This document shows positions 60,230 to 64,000 of a stretch of DNA of 64,000 nucleotides, in pieces. Each line of letters starts with the position of its first letter. The stretch's first letter is position 1. The position numbers were made by a program, and so were the translations under genes. A model generated the notes under the pieces. That model was not told the origin of the DNA and searched no databases. It saw only the letters and a program-made list of their open reading frames with translations. Location: positions 1 to 64,000 of IMG/VR virus record IMGVR_UViG_3300020159_002453, one strand, 5' to 3'. The stretch is from a virus.

Positions 60230-60244
60230 TTACTAAACTAGTAA
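60230..60244. promoter_or_regulatory. Palindrome in the divergent gap before the dpdA-like gene
   Basis: TTACTA and TAGTAA pair across AAC in the 31-base gap between the leftward endonuclease and the rightward cassette. It resembles the TTACTTA/TAAGTAA palindromes at 8901 and 44466, and may be a divergent operator or promoter part. Confidence 0.3.
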
Positions 60245-60252
60245 CTATATTT

Positions 60253-61068
60253 ATGATTAAAATATCTCACGAATCACCTTTAAGCATGCTCGAAATGTCT
60301 CGTACGTATAATGATTATGATTATGCCCTCACACATTTGTTCGAGATTTACCCGCAGTATTATAAGTTTTTTCAAGATAGTCTTGAACAAGGTAGATGCG
60401 TATTATTAGATTGCTCAACATTTGAGCTTGGTACTGCTTTTGATTCGGAACGATACGCATATTGGATTAACAAACTTTTACCCACCGAATACATTATTCC
60501 AGATGTGCTAGAGGATTGTAATGGTACGATTAAATCTGCTATGGACTGGAATTTTAGACTAGATTGGAATAACGTACCTCACACACAGAGTAGAATGATT
60601 GGGGTAGTGCAGGGTAAAAATTACGGGGAGCTGGTTAAATGTTATACCCATATGGATCAAGTAATGAATGTAGATAAGCTCGCTATTTCATTTGACTACT
60701 CTTATTACCGAGAAGTGTTTCCTCATCCTAACAAGTGGGTATCGTTTATGATGGGCCGAGTGATGACTCTTACTCGCTTAATGAACGATGGTGTTATTAA
60801 TAAAGGTAAGCCTCACCATCTTCTTGGTTGCGCACACCCTAGAGAGTTCAGCTTTTATCAAGGACCAGAGTTTAGCTGGATTGACTCTTTGGATACCTCT
60901 TCACCTATAGTGCATGGTATCAAGAAGATCGCATACTCTGATAAGATCGGTATTTGGAATAAAGAGAGTACTAAACTGGTTGATCTACTTGATTCGGTAC
61001 CAGATGCTGCTCAAGAGAAATGTATTGCAGACAACCTTGCTGCTTTCCGTAGCTACGTGAATGGATGA
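60253..61068 (+). CDS. dpdA: DpdA-like DNA guanine transglycosylase (TGT fold)
   Basis: This 271-residue TIM-barrel protein has TGT-type landmarks: LLDCSTFE (Asp53, in place of the DSGGFQ motif), YIIPDVLED, MIGVVQGKNYGEL, LLGCAHP, and SWIDSLDTSSPIVHGI, whose Asp (211 or 214) matches the TGT nucleophile region. No zinc-site cysteines are seen. DpdA enzymes exchange guanine in DNA for a 7-deazaguanine. A tRNA-modifying TGT is the alternative, but QueF and a formyltransferase follow in the same operon. It opens the rightward cassette, ending in overlap with the next gene. Confidence 0.82.
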   Translation: MIKISHESPLSMLEMSRTYNDYDYALTHLFEIYPQYYKFFQDSLEQGRCVLLDCSTFELGTAFDSERYAYWINKLLPTEYIIPDVLEDCNGTIKSAMDWNFRLDWNNVPHTQSRMIGVVQGKNYGELVKCYTHMDQVMNVDKLAISFDYSYYREVFPHPNKWVSFMMGRVMTLTRLMNDGVINKGKPHHLLGCAHPREFSFYQGPEFSWIDSLDTSSPIVHGIKKIAYSDKIGIWNKESTKLVDLLDSVPDAAQEKCIADNLAAFRSYVNG

Positions 61069-61300
61069 ATTAACTGATATTGAGGCTATTACACATAATG
61101 TGTCAATAGCTTACCCACACTTGCTTCGAGACGGGGTAACTGTAAAGGATTATTACTTTATTGATTGCCAGAAAAATGAAGTACTTCCAGTAACAGAATT
61201 TAAAGCTGTAAAGGATTACATAAAAAGTGCTGAGATCAAAGACTTTGCTATGGTAATTTCTTTTAGTAATAATATAATAGGTTACCGCTTAAATGTATGA
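61061..61300 (+). CDS. Uncharacterised small protein of the modification cassette (79 aa)
   Basis: I do not recognise this 79-residue protein. It has an alpha/beta pattern (ITHNVSIAYPHLLRDGVTV, YYFIDCQKNEVLPV, FAMVISFSNNIIGYRL). It overlaps the dpdA-like gene by eight bases and the formyltransferase gene by ATGA, so it is translated with them and probably serves the same process, for example as a small subunit. Confidence 0.6.
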   Translation: MDELTDIEAITHNVSIAYPHLLRDGVTVKDYYFIDCQKNEVLPVTEFKAVKDYIKSAEIKDFAMVISFSNNIIGYRLNV

Positions 61301-61887
61301 AAAGAAGAAGCACATGGGGAGTATTATTTTCGCAATCTGGTTCAGAGATTTTAGAAGTCTCTAAACATCTTAACTGTGTGCCTGATGTTATTGTAACTAA
61401 TAAGCCGGTTGAGGATATACATAAGATTAACCCAGAATTACTTGCAATAGCATTTGAAAAGTTTATCTTTTTACCTAAAAAACCCACTGTGGAAGAGTAT
61501 GTTACTGCTTTAAAGCATACTGGCTTTGTTACACTACACGGATTTTTAAGAGTGTTACCCCCGGAAATTTGTTTCCGGTACAATATTTATAATGGTCATC
61601 CTGGTTTAATAACTAAGTATCCGGAGTTAAAAGGTAAAGACCCTCAAGCTAAGGTGTGGGATTCTAATGTTAATTATAGATACCATGGGCATGTTATACA
61701 TAAAGTAGTTGCTGAAGTGGATGCCGGGGAAGTAACAGCATCAGCATACTTTATGAGTGAAGACATTAAAAAAGAGTTTGGTAGTTTAGATAACTACATT
61801 AAGCACTTACACCGGGTTTCAGTTAGAAATTGGGTAGCCTTTTTGAAGAAAAAAGATATACTCAACGCATCAATTTATGGACAATAA
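61297..61887 (+). CDS. Formyltransferase (GART/Fmt fold), candidate dPreQ1 formyltransferase (DpdN-like)
   Basis: This 196-residue enzyme would transfer a formyl group from 10-formyl-tetrahydrofolate to an amine. The catalytic set is complete: HGFLRVLP (about 81-88), Asn99 and His101 (YNGHPGLITKYPEL) and Asp142 (VDAGEV). Met-tRNA or sugar-amine formyltransferases share this domain, so the substrate is not fixed by sequence. The operon partners (DpdA-like, QueF) produce an aminomethyl-deazaguanine in DNA, so formylation of dPreQ1 is the simplest reading. Confidence 0.85.
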   Translation: MKRRSTWGVLFSQSGSEILEVSKHLNCVPDVIVTNKPVEDIHKINPELLAIAFEKFIFLPKKPTVEEYVTALKHTGFVTLHGFLRVLPPEICFRYNIYNGHPGLITKYPELKGKDPQAKVWDSNVNYRYHGHVIHKVVAEVDAGEVTASAYFMSEDIKKEFGSLDNYIKHLHRVSVRNWVAFLKKKDILNASIYGQ

Positions 61888-62449
61888 CTATAAAGTAGTA
61901 ATTTGTGGAGCACATTCACAAGGAAAAACTACTCTGGTAAATAAGCTAAAAGAAAATGTCGAGCTTACGCACGACTTTAAGTTTTCTTTTAGGACCAATC
62001 TTACTAGAGACTTAAGCAAACTATTGCCTATTAACGAAGCAGGAGATTCTGTTTCGCAGTATTTAATTATGGCTCGCCATCTAGAATTTGCTTTGACTCC
62101 AGGGCGTTGGATTATGGATCGGGGTGCCTTGGATGGAGCTGCTTATAGCCGCTACTTCTATGATGAGAATAAAGTGAGTAAGAACATTATGGATGCAATT
62201 GATGAGGTATATGAACAGTGTGTACCTTATTACAATAAAGTGTTTTACATCGCACCTGAGCTACCTCTAGTAGAAGATGGAGAACGTAGTGTAAATAAAG
62301 AATTCTTTGATGGGGTTGTAAAGCAATTTGATTTTTACACGAGACATTTTAGTGTTAGTAATAAAGTAGTATTTTTAACTGGTTCTGTATCAGAACGTGC
62401 AAATACTGTGATTAACGCAATTAGAACCGATTTCAACAATGAGCTATAA
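61877..62449 (+). CDS. P-loop kinase/ATPase (AAA_28, NadR-kinase-like), cassette copy
   Basis: This 190-residue protein has Walker A ICGAHSQGKTT (about 9-19), the LPINEAG segment shared with the kinase at 41839, and the DR motif MDRGALDGAAY (about 80-90). It belongs to the NadR/deoxynucleoside-kinase-like P-loop group. It overlaps the formyltransferase gene by 11 bases and queF by 11, so it is part of the cassette. The substrate is unknown. Confidence 0.72.
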   Translation: MDNNYKVVICGAHSQGKTTLVNKLKENVELTHDFKFSFRTNLTRDLSKLLPINEAGDSVSQYLIMARHLEFALTPGRWIMDRGALDGAAYSRYFYDENKVSKNIMDAIDEVYEQCVPYYNKVFYIAPELPLVEDGERSVNKEFFDGVVKQFDFYTRHFSVSNKVVFLTGSVSERANTVINAIRTDFNNEL

Positions 62450-63356
62450 TACAAATAATATCGATAAAGTACTCGGACAGAGAGTTGATTCTCCGTCTAC
62501 GTATTCCCCTGACATCCTTGTACGTGAAGAACGTCAACGTAATCGCACGCATCTTGACTTGCAAAATGAATCCCTTCCTTTTGTCGGTTATGATATCTGG
62601 AACGGTTATGAATGTAGTGCAGTAACAGATGCCGGTCTACCAGTGTCTTTTGTTGCTAAAGTAGTTTATGCTGCTACTAACCCATACATTGTAGAGTCTA
62701 AGTCAATGAAGCTTTACTGGAACGGGTTTAACATGCAACCATCCGGTAAGACCCCTAAAGAAGTTCTTAAGAACGTTAAAGCTACTGCCGAAAAAGATCT
62801 TTCTGCATTGCTTGAGACGCCGGTTAAGGTAGAGTTTTACACTCAAAAATTAGAGGGGGATTACTTAAAAGAAAATGAGTGGTTTAATAGTTACGGTGGC
62901 TGGGACGTTCTTGAAGAAATTCCTGAAGCAAAGAAAATGAAATTTACTGTATTTAACGAGACCGCTGATTTGTTAAAGTTAGACGGAAAAGTTGATATAG
63001 GTTGGGTTGAGGAGCGCTATATGAGTACCCTTCTTCGTTCTAACTGCAAAATTACTAAGCAGCCAGACTCTGGGGATATTTTTATCTATTATAAAGGTTC
63101 TAAAGCAGTAACAGAGCGCTCTCTATTAGAGTGGATTGTCTCGTTCCGTAATGAATGTCACTTCCACGAGGAGATAGTTGAGTGTGCGTTCAAACGATTA
63201 TATGATTTAATAACCCCTGATGAGTTACTAGTAACAGCTTTTTATGCACGTCGTGGTGGTTGGGATATCGTACCCACACGTGCTACCCACAAGCATCTTT
63301 TAGATAAAAATCTTATTAACGCTAAAAAACCATACTTTAAGTTCCCTAGACAGTAA
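62439..63356 (+). CDS. queF: NADPH-dependent preQ0 reductase QueF (long form)
   Basis: This 305-residue enzyme reduces the nitrile of preQ0 to the aminomethyl of preQ1. It aligns with long QueF: LPFVGYDIWNGYE (46-58), the ESKSMKLY motif (86-93), catalytic Cys203 (LLRSNCKI) forming the thioimide, Asp210 (KQPDSGD), the FHEE pair His243/Glu244, and the end YARRGGWDI. The E. coli enzyme (282 aa) has C190, D197, H229, E230. All are intact. The gene ends the cassette and is followed by a terminator. QueF was not found by length alone: the motifs decide. Confidence 0.95.
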   Translation: MSYNTNNIDKVLGQRVDSPSTYSPDILVREERQRNRTHLDLQNESLPFVGYDIWNGYECSAVTDAGLPVSFVAKVVYAATNPYIVESKSMKLYWNGFNMQPSGKTPKEVLKNVKATAEKDLSALLETPVKVEFYTQKLEGDYLKENEWFNSYGGWDVLEEIPEAKKMKFTVFNETADLLKLDGKVDIGWVEERYMSTLLRSNCKITKQPDSGDIFIYYKGSKAVTERSLLEWIVSFRNECHFHEEIVECAFKRLYDLITPDELLVTAFYARRGGWDIVPTRATHKHLLDKNLINAKKPYFKFPRQ

Positions 63357-63357
63357 T

Positions 63358-64000
63358 TCAATTTAGATATTCTACAAACCACCCGAAACTACAACCCCGG
63401 GTGGTTTTTTTTTGGTTTTTTAAAATATAACGCATAATACTATATTCAAGTTTATGTTCGTTTACAAATTTTTTAAAAGCACCTTCACAAATATATGTTT
63501 TACCTTTTGGGTCAGTAAATAGATATTTTTTAGCTCCAGGGTTATTGATACCTTGTCTGTTTTTAGAAAGCATATTTTTATATTCAACAGATCGCTTTAT
63601 ACCTGTCATAGTTTTTGATATCTTTTGACGTGTTTCTAAAGAACGAACTTTACCGGCATTGCCTTTAGCAATTGCTTTACGGTATTCTTCCCCAAACCCG
63701 TTATTTTCTAACCCACCACTATTTTTATTAGTTAATGGTCCGTCCCTATTATCCGTTCTACCTATTTTTTTGATAAGTTCGTTTTCCTGTATAAGTGCAT
63801 CTCTTTCAGATAACTCACAATATACTTTTCTACTAACTATACTGTACTCACTATTTTTAATTTTATTTATTTTTGCGATTTTATGTTTATTGTACTTCAT
63901 ATTGCACTCACATGTATGAGCTTTGTGTCTATTACCACAACCTTTACCAACATAAAACGGTTCGTATTCGAATTCAACATCTTTATATTGGTATTTTCCA
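63358..64000 (-). CDS. GIY-YIG homing endonuclease (right flank of the cassette; 5' end cut by window edge)
   Basis: The gene continues past the right edge. The visible part begins YEPFYVGKGCGNRHKAH (the GIY-YIG core) and continues from the internal Met at 63900 with SERDALIQENELIKKIG, GNAGKVRSLETRQKIS and the C-terminal FTDPKGKTYICEGAFKKF and RGCSFGWFVEYL. The YEPFYVGKG core and the C-terminal domain are shared with the endonuclease at 59460. The last 50 coding bases double as the queF terminator. Confidence 0.85.
   Translation of the reverse strand, partial: GKYQYKDVEFEYEPFYVGKGCGNRHKAHTCECNMKYNKHKIAKINKIKNSEYSIVSRKVYCELSERDALIQENELIKKIGRTDNRDGPLTNKNSGGLENNGFGEEYRKAIAKGNAGKVRSLETRQKISKTMTGIKRSVEYKNMLSKNRQGINNPGAKKYLFTDPKGKTYICEGAFKKFVNEHKLEYSIMRYILKNQKKTTRGCSFGWFVEYLN
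63376..63413 (+). terminator. Intrinsic terminator of the dpdA-queF cassette, inside the endonuclease gene
   Basis: AAACCACCCG and CGGGTGGTTT form a 10-bp stem with a 12-base loop and a run of nine T on the plus strand. It begins 20 bases past the queF stop and overlaps the 3' coding end of the convergent endonuclease gene. Confidence 0.85.

Overview
The window is a gene-dense, AT-rich stretch of a lytic T4-like myovirus genome. It shows no integrase and no host-type operons. T4-type genes identify it: baseplate gp25/gp6, a positional gp7, sheath terminator gp15, portal gp20, prohead protease gp21, scaffold gp22, major capsid gp23, head completion gp4, replication proteins gp43, gp44, gp62 and gp61, recombination proteins gp46, gp47, UvsY and UvsW, and late sigma factor gp55. 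The host cannot be fixed from this sequence. The window is cut inside a gene at both ends. No tRNA, CRISPR array or gene-free stretch above 300 bases was seen.

Layout. 1-8896 (leftward): a collagen-like fibre and baseplate genes. 8919-17876: a putative internal head protein, clamp loader, dUTPase, small terminase candidate, a possible one-protein spanin, NrdB/NrdA, PhoH. 17877-30876: the head module (gp23, gp22, a small core protein, gp21, gp20), gp15, a lectin-like protein, glycosyltransferases and a Vsr-type homing endonuclease. 30885-40639: a DinG/XPD-like helicase, a GroES-like protein, gp62, a GIY-YIG endonuclease, a DUF366 protein, glutamine amidotransferase plus QueC, ThyX, primase. 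40659-47204: gp4, putative internal head proteins, a P-loop kinase, QueE, QueD, lysozyme. 47247-59471: UvsY, UvsW, gp55, gp47, a glycosyltransferase island, gp46, DNA polymerase. 59460-64000: a rightward cassette (DpdA-like transglycosylase, small protein, formyltransferase, P-loop kinase, QueF) with a related GIY-YIG endonuclease gene on each side.

The most striking system is a nearly complete 7-deazaguanine DNA hypermodification pathway split over three loci. QueD, QueE and QueC would make preQ0 and QueF would reduce it to preQ1. The DpdA-like enzyme would exchange it for guanine in DNA, and the formyltransferase next door is a good candidate to formylate the aminomethyl group. GTP cyclohydrolase I is not in the window. 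A free-standing class II amidotransferase beside QueC recalls the Gat-QueC fusions of the archaeosine branch. A DUF366 protein and two related P-loop kinases are further candidate partners. QueD and QueE both have altered metal-binding residues.

Other themes: nine glycosyltransferases plus a split GT9 half; N-termini on seven small proteins that look like T4 capsid-targeting peptides; a recurring TAAGTA/TAAATA box just upstream of genes, as expected with gp55; and RNA hairpins covering start codons, notably of the DNA polymerase and a homing endonuclease.
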